NCBI GenBank assembly: GCA_947561585.1 | Contig: CANNZV010002507.1 | Location: 1-64,000 of the forward strand | Length of the DNA: 64,000 nucleotides | Source: Caprella mutica | Taxonomy: Eukaryota > Arthropoda > Malacostraca > Amphipoda > Caprellidae | Direction: 5' to 3' | Shown: positions 47,309 through 59,033 of the stretch, piece by piece | How positions within the stretch are numbered: the stretch's first letter is position 1 | How the letters are laid out: the number at the start of each line of letters is the position of its first letter | Translations under genes and position numbers: made by a program | The notes under the pieces: generated by a model | The model's database searches: none | What the model was told of the DNA's origin: nothing | What the model saw: only the letters and a program-made list of their open reading frames with translations

Positions 47309-48762
47309 AATATAAATACAATAACAGATGTATACGTTTATCATAATGAACGTTAAAGGTCCCCTCCAAGCAAATAATATTATTGCCTTATTCAACGAGG
47401 CTAATGTTTCTTATCATTTTACTGTAAACCACATCGAATTTGGTAGCATATTTTTAATTTTATATGCTTTTAAAGATTTTTATAATCGAAACTCTACAAA
47501 ACTTATTTTACTTCCGACTTACTAATTTAAGAAATTTTCAGCCTGAAGAAAAAGAATGTACACCATTTGTTTTGATTGTCAACTAGGTATTAGGTTTAAT
47601 AAATCCATTTAATATTCGTGTAAAGGTATAAAATTAAATGAACTTATAATAGAAACGTTTGTATACTTTAAGAAACAATTAATATCTAAAATAAAGGCCG
47701 AAAACGCATGGTTTGTTTATAAAATTCAAATTTGAAATCATAACAAAGAGTGTACAATCTTCTTCTCGAGCATCAGATTAGTGATTCGCTCAATTGTTGC
47801 TCAGAGTATTAAAAAACTTTAAAAACAAATTATAAAATATATACTGAACCGAATTGTATGCGGTTTGCAGAATAATGATCGTAGACCTTAGTTCTATAAT
47901 ATTATGTAACAAACTCATTTTTTTCCCGGAGCCTGGAGAGGACCTTTAATGAAGGAGGTAATAGATAAAAACTTTCAAAGTGATACAAATTAGGTTTTTT
48001 TTTCAAGTCACATGTTAAATTACTTTATGTCACAATCATCAAGAGGTACTTTTATTCATTAATTTAAAGGAGGATATTGCCAGAGTATATTTAAGTGGCT
48101 GATTAATGACATTCTGCTAAAGGCTTTGGTAATCACCACCATAATTTGGAAAATACTGTACTTATAACTAGGTATTATTAATAGGGAAAATAGACATTAT
48201 ACACTGTAATTACTTGAGATAAATTGGTTTTACTATTTGTGTTACGCAGCACTTTTCCTCATATGAATTTATTGAAGTTTTAAGGAAGGGTGACTTACGT
48301 GTCACTCCATTTTACCAACCATCCGTGTAGAGGAGGTACAGAGCTAAACAGTTGAAGATTATGCAATAGGGTTACCCCCCCCCCCCCTACAATAATGTTA
48401 CTCCCCCCCCCCCCCAACAGGGTAGGTAATTACACCCCTGGAATGCAGTCCTGGACCCCATTCCTAAGATTGGACAAATGGGAATTTAACTCGGGTTAAT
48501 TAGTCCCAAAATACCAAAGCTATCAACTTAATTAATTATTCCAGACTAAATGATACTATAAGAAAAGAGTCAGAGCTAAGAACACTGAGTAACTGTTCAA
48601 TAGAAATTATAATTATTTTTTTATTTATACATTTCTATACATGTATGTGCTTGTATTTTTTATTATATTTATGAAATGAATGTATAATTATATGTCTAAA
48701 TAAAATTTAAAATCTCTCGTCTACATAATATAATATACTATAATAACTATATCATATCAATA
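47309..48762. other. AT-rich spacer with two C runs
   Basis: Runs of about a dozen C occur near 48377-48387 and 48401-48414, separated by ACAATAATGTTACT. No gene is supported. Confidence 0.4.
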
Positions 48763-48764
48763 TA

Positions 48765-50105
48765 CAGGATGACCCACAAAAAGTGTACCCAAGTTTGAGT
48801 TAATATAGATATCGTACACATACAATCTTAAGCAATGACTGTGGTAGAATGGATACATGAAAAAATCTTCTATCTCTATAATATAATACGCTAGATCTGT
48901 CTGTCTCTCTATCTGTCTGTTTGTGTGTCTGTTTGTTGGAGCAATATTACTCACAAACGGTTAGACCTAGAGACTTGAAAATTTACAACTTTTTAGAAAG
49001 TGGTGTCGAATTTAACGTGTTAAAAGTATTTTTCGAAATTCAAACGGGTTTTCGAATTATTAACACTTGATTCATAATGGGATAGATAGGAATTAATTCG
49101 ACATATTTTCCAGGATATTTTCAGAGACTATCCAACAGAATGGGCTGAAATTTTCTGGGAACTTTCGTCCTATGGTCTTACAGAACGCTATTGATTTGTT
49201 TTTACGAAATTCGAACGTATTTTTGAATTATTCGAATTTAAGTTTTAATGGAATAAGTAGGGATTTAATTCAAATCAGGAAATGCATGGTAACATACGAA
49301 ATAAATTAAAAATAAAATTGGCATTAATCGAATCGAAAAATTATCTACGATTTGTAAAAATGGTCTACAAACATGACCGTGTTAACCGTTTTTCTAAATT
49401 CAAGGTACTTTTTGAGATAGGACGAAAATTACAAAATGAAAAATAAAATTCTACGCTGGTTATCATTTTTTGTCGCGAAAATAAATGACATATTTTGCAC
49501 GTCGAAAATATAATAATTAATTTTAATATTGATTTTGACGGGTGGGAATTTAAATTAATATTCGAAATAAATGATATTTAGAATATTTATTATCAAATTA
49601 TAACGAATTTTACATAATTATTATAATTAATTTTAAATGAATAAAATGTCAGCTGCTACCTATATATGGGGATTGTATTTCTTCTATTTCAAGCATTGAA
49701 ATGACTGATATAGCTAATTGTTTTAATTTTTCATAATGTGATTATTTGAATAATGATTGTAATTTGTAGTTATTTATACAGCTATTTTATATAATAATTT
49801 ATGATCTATACGACAGTATTCTAGACAAATTGATGACGTCACGGGAAGGAAAATTACTCTTTAGTGGTACCTAATTAATATGAAATGTAATGGAAAAGGG
49901 GATCTTTAATGTGTATGAACGAACACAATAAGTCTTAAATATTAGTGTAAAAAAATATATAATAATATATGCACGTTACTGTGCATTTTGCACGGGTACC
50001 CACTAGTCTGATTTTTATATTCACTTCAACTCATTTTTTAACTACTTATAAATACGATATTTATATTAATTCTAAGTTTGGTACACTTTTTTGTGGGTCA
50101 CCCTG
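48765..50105. mobile_element. Mariner-type MITE split by a nested repeat
   Basis: The ends CAGGATGACCCACAAAAAGT (left) and CAGGGTGACCCACAAAAAAG (right, read inward) are flanked by TA. The match extends about 55 bases, to TTAATATA-ATATCGTA. Between about 48889 and 50008 lies another repeat that begins CTAGATCTGTCTGTCTC, contains GGAGCAATATTACTCACAAA, and ends GCACGGGTACCCACTAGT. The outer element would be about 220 bp without it. No transposase is seen. Confidence 0.75.
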
Positions 50106-50255
50106 TATACTATATACCTAACCTAGTTTATTTGGCTAAAATGAAAAATGAATTGGCCTACGGAAGATATAATTGCAAACAAGACAATCAAATAAAATGA
50201 TCAATATTTAAAAAAAAATAACAATACTAACAAAATTGTGAGCTAACGCAGTCTT

Positions 50256-51944
50256 CTCCACCTGACACTACCCAATCACCGAACACTACCCAATCACCGA
50301 ACAGTACCCAATCACCGAACACTACCCAATCACCGAACCCTACCCAATCACCGAACCCTACCCAATCACCGGACACTACCCAATCACCGAACACTACCCA
50401 ATCACCGAACACTACCCAATCACCGAACACTACCCAATCACCGAACACTACCCAATCACCGAACCCTACCCAATCACCGAACCCTACCCAATCACCGGAC
50501 ACTACCAAACCACCGAACACTACCCAATCACAGGACACTACCTAATCACCGAACACTACCCAATCACCGGACACTACCTAATCACCAGACACTACCCAAT
50601 CACCGAACACTACCCAATCACCGGACACTACCCAATCACCGAACACTACCCAATCACCGGACACTACCCAATCACCGAACACTACCCAATCACCGGACAC
50701 TACCCAATCACCGGACACTACCCAATCACCAGACACTACCCAATCACCAGACACTACCCAATCACCGAACACTACCCAATCACCGGACATTACCCAATCA
50801 CCGGACACTACCCAATCACCGAACACTACCCAATCACCGAACACTACCCAATCACCGGACACTACCTAATCACCAGACACTACCCAATCACCGAACACTA
50901 CCCAATTACCGGACACTACCCAATCACCGAACACTACCCAATCACCGGACACTACCCAATCACCGAACACTACCCAATCACCGGACACTACCCAATCACC
51001 GGACACTACCCAATCACCAGACACTACCCAATCACCGAACACTACCCAATCACCGGACACTACCCAATCACCGGACACTACCCAATCACCAGACACTACC
51101 CAATCACCGAACACTACCCAATCACCGGACACTACCCAATCACCGGACACTACCCAATCACCAGACACTACCCAATCACCGAACACTACCCAATCACCGA
51201 ACACTACCCAAACACCGGACATTACCCAATCACTGGACACTACCCAATCACCGAACACTACCCAATCACCGGACACTACCCAATCACCGGACACTACCCA
51301 ATCACCAGACACTACCCAATCACCGAACACTACCCAATCACCGAACACTACCCAAACACCGGACATTACCCAATCACTGGACACTACCCAATCACCGAAC
51401 ACTACCCAATCACCGAACACTACCCAAACACCGGACATTACCCAATCACTGGACACTACCCAATCACCGAACACTACCCAATCACCGGACACTACCCAAT
51501 CACCGGACACTACCCAATCACCAGACACTACCCAATCACCGAACACTACCCAATCACCGGACACTACCCAATCACCGGACACTACCCAATCACCAGACAC
51601 TACCCAATCACCGAACACTACCCAATCACCGAACACTACCCAAACACCGGACATTACCCAATCACTGGACACTACCCAATCACCGAACACTACCCAATCA
51701 CCGGACACTACCCAATCACCGGACACTACCCAATCACCAGACACTACCCAATCACCGAACACTACCCAATCACCGAACACTACCCAAACACCGGACATTA
51801 CCCAATCACTGGACACTACCCAATCACCGAACACTACCCAAACACCGGACATTACCCAATCACTGGACACTACCCAATCACCGAACACTACCCAAACACC
51901 GGACATTACCCAATCACTGGACACTACCCAATCACCGAACACAC
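50256..51944. repeat. 18-bp minisatellite, about 94 copies, with higher-order structure
   Basis: The unit is CACTACCCAATCACCGAA, where the last bases alternate CGAA, CGGA and CAGA. From about 51190 rightward, a variant pair (AAACACCGGACATT then CAATCACTGGA) recurs, defining multi-unit blocks. The 18-bp length keeps several frames open; the resulting GDWVVF/GDWVVS repeat is not taken as protein. Confidence 0.97.
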
Positions 51945-51984
51945 CCCAACGTATACATGGATAATATGTCTGCTGTTTGCCCTG

Positions 51985-52032
51985 CCTTCATTACCTTCGC
52001 AGAATGCGGGAAGGTCATATTTTAGCCGTCGT

Positions 52033-52123
<91 letters not shown>

Positions 52124-52648
52124 TCATCTTGTTATTCGCTTAACTGAAAAAGTGTACAACCAAATGGCCTGCAATTTGGTGAAACGATTGAATTTTGGGA
52201 GTGACCTGGTCAAAGGTCAAGGTCATGGTCATTTATAACTCAAAAACTATTGAACCATATTGCATGAAACTTGGTGGGACGATTGGTCAATATACAAGAA
52301 CCATTTTGTTAGATTTTGGGAGCGATCGGGTGAAAGGACAAAGATTAAGGTCAAGGCCATTTGTAACTAAATAACTCAAAAAGTATTCAACCAAATTGTC
52401 TGAAATTTGATGGTACATGATTGGTCAATGTCCAGGAACCATCTGTTAGAATTTTTGGAGCGATCCGATCAAAGGTTAAGGTCAAGGTCATTTATAACTC
52501 AATAACTCAAAAAGTATTGTACCATATTGCATGAAACTTGGTGGGAGGTTTGGTTATTATCCAGTTAGAAGTTTTTTTAAATTTTGGGAGAGAACGGGTC
52601 AAAGCGGCGGCGAAGGCATGCGCTCTACTGAGTGCACATAATCTAGTT
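51985..52648 (-). repeat. Interspersed repeat R-DR, copy 2
   Basis: It matches 57220-57901 in reverse orientation: CATGCGCTCTACTGAGTGCA at its head, several GGTCAAGGTCAT blocks, CATCTTGTTATTCGCTTAA, a TTTA run (52032-52124) and ATTACCTTCGCAGAATG at the far end. The conserved text beyond the tetranucleotide run shows that the run is internal, not the terminal tail. Confidence 0.8.
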
Positions 52649-54640
52649 CGCTATGCTGACGAAACTTCATGTTTGGGCAAAGTTCACGCTTGGTTTAGGG
52701 TATATAATGATATAGACTTGTTCTGAATAAGCGATAAACCAACTTCACGTTGACAAATAACTCAGAAATACAAGTAATGTCCCACTAGATAGGGGCAACA
52801 ATATTGAAAGTTCCTTGCTGTTTACTTCGATAAAATTTAAGGTGGATATTAATTTTGCATGTAAGACAATTTCTACAGTCGTACTACTTGCTTGGTAGCG
52901 GTGAGAAAGTGCTAGCTTGCTGGGGTGAGGGAGTCTGAAGGTTTTAGGGATGCTTACTGTGAGGAGTCATCCAAATTCAAAGGGAAATTTCAGCCTGTTC
53001 AATTCCAATAATATGCATAACTTTTTCGACTGTCAGAAGTGTTATCGAGCTATAGAATTAACAATCAGGCATATCTCAATAAGAATTGAAAATAGTTTCA
53101 TATACCCTACCTATTTCAGTCTAAATGTTTGCACATTGCAAGTGTTGCGTATAGTTGGTATATTTCAGCCATTCCAAGACAATAAAATGTGTAAATCTCC
53201 TATGTAATTAAGCTTTTATTTTAAACGGTTAAATTAGATAAATACATCAAATTTATTGATATTGCTAGTGATTAGTACAAATGATTTAATTAGGAAAATA
53301 TTAAATCAAGTAGATATAGTGGAAGTTAAAGTAATTTGATATATTGCAAAGGTTAAGATATTCTTAATTGCGTTTATATTATTAAAGGTATTAAAGAAAT
53401 ATAAATAATAATTGTTTTGACTAACTAAATATTATGGTCAATACTTGTTTTAATAAAATAACTCAAACATTGTGAAGGGTGTACCTATTTTATTCTCCTT
53501 TCTAGTGTGGGTAGTTTTAAATCTTTAAATCGGTCAAACTAGGATATATATATACGTTCCAGTGCCTATCAAACCTGTGAATACCTAGCACTAGTAGAAG
53601 AGGGGTAACCATTACCAATATGCTAGTGTGGAATGAAGGCAGGTTACCCATCAAAGATGTACCAGTACTATTCCTGTAATGGGTAACAGCGGACAACCAA
53701 ACACCGAACCATACTTCACTTACGTGCTCATCACATTTTTTGTTCTGACTAGCGTTTAGATTTCACTCAAATTTGTTCACTGGGACATGGCATCTGTAGA
53801 GACTCCTTTAAGTCTCGCTAGTGGATGTCCAGCAGCAGCAAGTCAATTACAGCTATCCAATCAATTAGAGGATATGTAACGTACTCAATGGCTATCTGCC
53901 TCACGACAACTCCTTTGTTTTGCGGTACCTTCGTCAGTTCGAGACTAGGTCAGACGCAACTTTTTCCGCATGCAGTATATGGCCTCTGCCAAGGCTTCTA
54001 AAGACAACTATATTCACTCACAGTGTCTACCCTATTACTAATAATGAAAGCATTAATAATACTTTTACTAAATAATTATAAATAATCTTAGTTACATTTG
54101 AATGACCATTATACGATTGTAATTAAAGCATATAACTAGTTGCAGTAATCGTTATTATAATAGTATTCCTATTTCAAAAAGTTGTTCCTAAATATGTTTT
54201 TAGATCTCTAAACAATTTATCATTGGGTCTGACTTTGTGTTGATAGTTAGAGTGAAAGTACAACATTTCAATAGCAGAGATAACTAATGCGTAATGTGAT
54301 GTATAATAGGAAAATGAAGTTAGTTATAAAGTATTAGAAGTAATGTACAAAGTATTTGAATACGATATTTTACCATATCCATTACTTTAGAGACTTGCGT
54401 TGACAGTAACGCGATAATATTACAATATCGAAATTTAATGGAGTAAAAGTATTGATTCTTTGCATATATGAATGCAATGAGAGAGTATAATAGCAATATG
54501 CTAAAGGACTATTAGTCTACTATTACTCATTCACGTGTGTGTATCGCACCTTTTTTGGTTAAACACTTTTTAGAATGAGAAAAAAGTAAGAAAAAAGCTG
54601 ATTTAAATTATAAAGTATGAGCTCCTGAATCTCAATATTG
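52649..54640. other. Spacer without recognised genes
   Basis: Ordinary AT-rich DNA. Around 53600-53700 there is an imperfect inverted pair, GGTTACCCATCA / GTAATGGGTAAC. An open frame at 52950-53207 shows no family features. 53780-53990 is more balanced in composition but not recognisable. Confidence 0.4.
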
Positions 54641-54968
54641 AATATATTTTACTATTGAATATATTTTACCATAGAATATATTTTACCATAGAATTTATTT
54701 TACCATAGAATATATTTTACCATAGAATATATTTTACCATAGAATATATTTTACCATAGAATATATTTTACCATAGAATATATTTTACCATAGAATATAT
54801 TTTACCATAGAATATATTTTACCATAGAATATATTTTACCATAGAATATATTTTACCATAGAATATATTTTACCATAGAATATATTTTACCATAGAATAT
54901 ATTTTACCATAGAATATATTTTACCATAGAATATATTTACCATAGAATATATTTACCATATAATATAT
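54641..54968. repeat. 17-bp A/T-rich minisatellite, about 19 copies
   Basis: The unit is AATATATTTTACCATAG, nearly uniform, with the last copies lacking one T. Confidence 0.95.
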
Positions 54969-55606
54969 ATAGATGGCGTTACCTAGGCTATAACTCTGAG
55001 AGTAAATATTAGGTTGTAGCACCAGGCAGTGAAGAGTAAGTAACTGTTCTCTTTTAAATATCAGACCATTCAGTTACATTAACATTTCCTATGTAGAAAC
55101 ATTCTACTGCAACTCTCTGTAGCAACAAATAAAGAAATAGTGGTATAACTTACAGTGTAGAAGAAAATTAGCAATTTAAATATGAAACTTATTTCAATTA
55201 AAGATTACTCTACAAAACCTTCGGCAGTTAAAATAAAAATGAAAAAAAATAGATTTTAAAAAGCAATAGCAGTCTCATTTTACCATTAAAACAAAATACT
55301 TTATTATTAAGAACCGTCCCTATGAAATATTCTATCTGTGTCTACGAACAAAATCAGTCAGTCACGAACACAAGAATCGAAACTGTTCGTGACTGTTATT
55401 TGAATGAACATTAGTGAGTAATACATTATAGAGTAAATCATATAATTAGTACCATATCATATATGCATCAATAATTTTTAATAGTATAATTCTTTGATTG
55501 AAATGTTTTTAATTGAAAACTTTCAAATATTAAAACTTAAAACTAGCAAATATTTGACTTAACTCGCACATCTTTAGAAATATCTGATTGAAGTAAAATA
55601 ACTATA
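54969..55606. other. AT-rich spacer
   Basis: A short inverted pair, AACAAAATCAGTCAGTCACG / CGTGACTGTTATTTGAATG, lies near 55348-55405. Nothing else is supported. Confidence 0.4.
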
Positions 55607-55781
55607 GGGTTGTGACAATATGCATTTAAAATCATAAATCATAAGAATATCATAGACGAAACTAAATGAAATGGTATCTAATACTATATACCGCGGCTGT
55701 AGAACGATTCAATAGTGTTTAATTCTCTCCGACTATTATATTTTCAAGATTTATGATTTAAAATGAATATTGTCACAACCC
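55607..55781. mobile_element. 175-bp MITE with about 40-bp inverted ends
   Basis: The left end GGGTTGTGACAATATGCATT is mirrored at the right by GGGTTGTGACAATATTCATT (read inward), and both continue AAATCATAAATC. No clear target duplication is seen. Confidence 0.75.
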
Positions 55782-55967
55782 AAATCATTACCTAAGTTTT
55801 TTTTTTAAAGACAATATTTTTCCATTAATCTGTTTCAACTCCACTTTCCAAGAACTGAGAGTGTCTGATTAGGAGACATTATACCTCATGTAGACGTTTA
55901 TAGGGTGACAATATATAGGCATGGGGTGAAGTTATATAGAATGACCATTAGTCCAATCTTGCATATC

Positions 55968-56785
55968 CATGAAAAAATAACACAGTTGAAATCATGAGTC
56001 ATTTGACAATATTTAGAGGTGTCTCAAGTCAATGGAAATTTTATAGACAAAAAATAAGAATACCCATATTATACCAGTATATTTTATAATTTACATATAG
56101 AGCAAATTTATGTGTACACTGTGCAAACAAATGATTAATTCTTTTTTAACATTAAACTGCAGTTAATACTCTTAGTACAATGGTAGAAAGAGGCAAACCA
56201 TTAATAGCTTTTGCTTTTTGCTTATAAAGTTCTGCCTTGGAATCTAGGGAAAAAGCACCGAGGTCAAAACACGTGTGTAAAAAAATGCAATAAGCCTCCA
56301 TTCGAAAAACTCGCGTAAAAAAATAACACATTAAAAATAACCCCGATTCAAGAAAAATTATCGGTCAAAAACTGTTTTACACCACTTTTACACGAATTCA
56401 AATTACCAAATTCAAAATAGAATAGAAATAACAAGAAGTACGTATAGTTGGTGTTAGTGTATTTCACACTATAGAGTCATTGCAAAAACTATGAATGGGT
56501 TGCCTCTTCCAACCATTGTTGTAAGAGTATTAACTGCAATTTTATGTTAAAAAAGAATTAATCATTTACTTGCACAGTGTACACATAAACTTACTCAATA
56601 TGTAAATTTTAAAATAAATTGGCATATTATGGATATTCGTATTTTGTCTATAAGGATATAATTTCAATTGATTTGAGTCACCTCTAATATTGTCAAAATG
56701 ACCCATTAATATGGTCAATTGAAATTCTATTCATAATTTACCAATTTATTTTAAAATGCACATTTTGTCGGTGTTATTTTTCATG
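55968..56785. mobile_element. Foldback element with long inverted arms (about 250-290 bp)
   Basis: The left arm (55968-56218) and right arm (about 56495-56785) are imperfect reverse complements: CATGAAAAA-TAACAC, TTATGTGTACACTGTGCAA and GCAGTTAATACTCTTA occur in both. The loop is about 275 bp. No coding sequence is present. Confidence 0.8.
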
Positions 56786-57219
56786 TGTAAGCAGTCACGT
56801 AATTATAGAAAACTTTAACTTTTCATTGTCAACCCTGTATAGGATAAGTACCTAAACCTGCGTTACTTATATAATCCATGATTATTTCTAATACCTTTAA
56901 ATTACCAGGTAGTACCTATCAACAACAATATACTGAATATTTTTCCAATGAATTATAGTGCATAATCGCAGCCAAATCATTTTCATTTCTTGTTCAAGTT
57001 GCACTCCTTTCGACACGGAATGTAAGTGATTGTAAGTCTTCTGTCGTAATACTGGACGGGTTTTTTCGAAACAAATAATCGTAAGTTTACAAAATTATCT
57101 TTAATTGGCCTATTTATTCACTTGATTGAAACACTTTCTTTGTTTTGCATTTCAGTATTTTATTCAAGAATTCAATAATAGATAAAAGAAAACTACTACA
57201 CCAAATAACATATTATTAA
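56786..57219. other. AT-rich spacer
   Basis: No gene or repeat supported. Confidence 0.4.
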
Positions 57220-57762
57220 ACTAGATTACGTGCACTCGGTAGAGCGCATACCTTCGCCGCCGCTTATCCGTTTTCTACAAAAATCTAATACACTGGTGAC
57301 TGGATAGGTGACTAATCGTCCCACCAAGTTTCATGCAATATGGTTCAATACTTTGAGTTATTGAGTTATAAATGACCTTGACCTTGACATTTGAACGGTT
57401 CGTTTCCAAAATTTTACCATATGGTTCCTGGACATTGTCCAATCGTCCCATCAAATTTCAGACAATTTGGTTGAATGCTTTTTGAGTTATTGAGTTACAA
57501 ATGGCCTTGACCTTGATCTTTGACCTTTGACCCGATCACTCTCAAAATCTAACTAAATGGTTCCTGTATATTGACCAATCGTCCCACACAGTTTCATGCA
57601 ACATGATTCAATACTATTTGAGTTATAAATGACCATGACCTTGACCTTTGACCGGGTCGCTCCCAAAACTCTACCAGCAGGTCACTGGACATGGACCAAT
57701 CGTTTCACCAAATTTCAGGCAATTTGGTTGAATATTTTTCAGTTAAGCGAATAACAAGATGA

Positions 57763-57853
<91 letters not shown>

Positions 57854-57901
57854 ACAAATGCCGTCTAAAATATAACCTTTCTGCATTCTGCGAAGGTAAT
57901 A
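57220..57901 (+). repeat. Interspersed repeat R-DR, copy 3
   Basis: It runs from ACTAGATTACGTGCACTCGG to TTCTGCGAAGGTAATA. It starts with CTCGGTAGAGCGCATACC, which resembles a tRNA D-arm/A box. It contains several TGACCTTGACC/TTTGACC segments, then CGAATAACAAGATGAT, an AAAT run (57763-57855) and a conserved end. A tRNA-derived SINE origin is possible, but no B box is evident. Confidence 0.8.
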
Positions 57902-57904
57902 AAG

Positions 57905-58020
57905 GCAATACCTGTAAGTAACCATTGCAATACCTGTAAGTAACCATTGCAATACCTGTAAGTAACCATTGCAATACCTGTAAGTAACCATTGCAATACC
58001 TGTAAGTAACCATTGCAATA
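57905..58020. repeat. 22-bp tandem repeat, about 5 copies
   Basis: The unit CAATACCTGTAAGTAACC-ATTG begins just beyond the R-DR copy and ends exactly where transposon E5 is inserted. Confidence 0.9.
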
Positions 58021-58021
58021 A

Positions 58022-58758
58022 GGTTCTAGGTAAATTGCTCAAAAACAATTGCTCAAAAGACAGTTGCTCGAAAACAATTGCTCGAAAAACAATTGCTCGA
58101 ACCAACAATTTTTGATCGAATGAACAATTGCTCGAATGGTCAAATTGCTCATTGTTCAAATTAATAAAAGACAGATAATCACTTCAATTAATTGCACCTA
58201 ACCGTCCAGTTATCTAATTATTAATTTATAATAACTGGATTTTATATTTTTCATTGCTATTTACTATCAATCATTATACAGTTTCTAAATTATTATCTTC
58301 CTGGTTCTCTTATTTTTATTGAACAGGAATATTGCACCAATTTTGAGTACAGTAATTTTCGTTTTTTGTCAGTCAATAGCTTCACTGGGCTCCGAAGAGA
58401 TGTTCTCGTGGCTAGGTTAGGTTTTAGCAACTCGTGCTATGGGAACTGTTTCCGACACATTTAGCATGACCTCTGTTCGTGCCACTTGTTCTTATTACTA
58501 TTCCCTTTTTTTTGGTAGCTCTTATATGGTTGACCACCTTCTCTTTTTTCACATTAAGCAATTGAATATTCAAAATTTGATTATTTGAGCAATCTTTAAT
58601 TACATAAATATTGCTGAAAATCGGTTAATAATGAAGTGTAATCTCTTCAATTAGTATTTCATTTATTTTATATTATTTAAACGATTCATCATTCGAGCAA
58701 TTGTTTTTCGAGCAATTGTTCATTCGAGCAATTGTTTTCGAGCAATTTACCGGCTACC
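58022..58758. mobile_element. Non-autonomous TIR transposon E5 (phrase type AACAATTGCTCGAA)
   Basis: The 737-bp element is flanked by a perfect 9-bp duplication TTGCAATAA (58013-58021, 58759-58767). The left end GGTTCTAGGTAAATTGCTC opens about eight phrases of GAACAATTGCTCGAA type; the right end read inward, GGTAGCCGGTAAATTGCTC, opens about four. The interior is AT-rich and lacks a transposase. Confidence 0.87.
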
Positions 58759-59033
58759 TTGCAATAAGCACCTTGACTTTTTTTACTTTCTTTGGTATTT
58801 AAGAATGTTTTATTGTCATCTGTTTAATTATTTGTGAATTTTTATTGTTTTAAACATGAAGAGCAAATTGGAGAAGAGAATGTCAAACAAACTGAACTAT
58901 TGTTGCTAAATAAAAGTGAAGTTATTTAGTTTCTATTAGGATTACTGGCTTAATATTCTTCTATTTTCAATGTTGAACTTCATAATATAACATTAGTTAT
59001 TTATATAATAGTAAAAGTGAATGTGAACCGAAA

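Noticed and set aside
45294..47369. Many overlapping minus-strand open frames reading CIVSLYRFIVSFH-type repeats
   Set aside because: They are different frames of the same 13-bp stop-free unit and begin and end with the array.
50227..51942. Minus-strand GDWVVF/GDWVVS repeat 'protein' up to 358 codons
   Set aside because: It is an 18-bp unit effect; copies with an added stop (CTAATCACC) break it into pieces and nothing outside the array looks coding.
57220..57260. Functional tRNA gene at the head of R-DR copy 3
   Set aside because: Only an A-box-like CTCGGTAGAGCGC is present; no anticodon arm, T-arm GGTTCGA or acceptor stem could be drawn.
57763..57855. AAAT run taken as the 3' end of a retroposon
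   Set aside because: The same text follows the run in the other copies, so the run is internal to the repeat.
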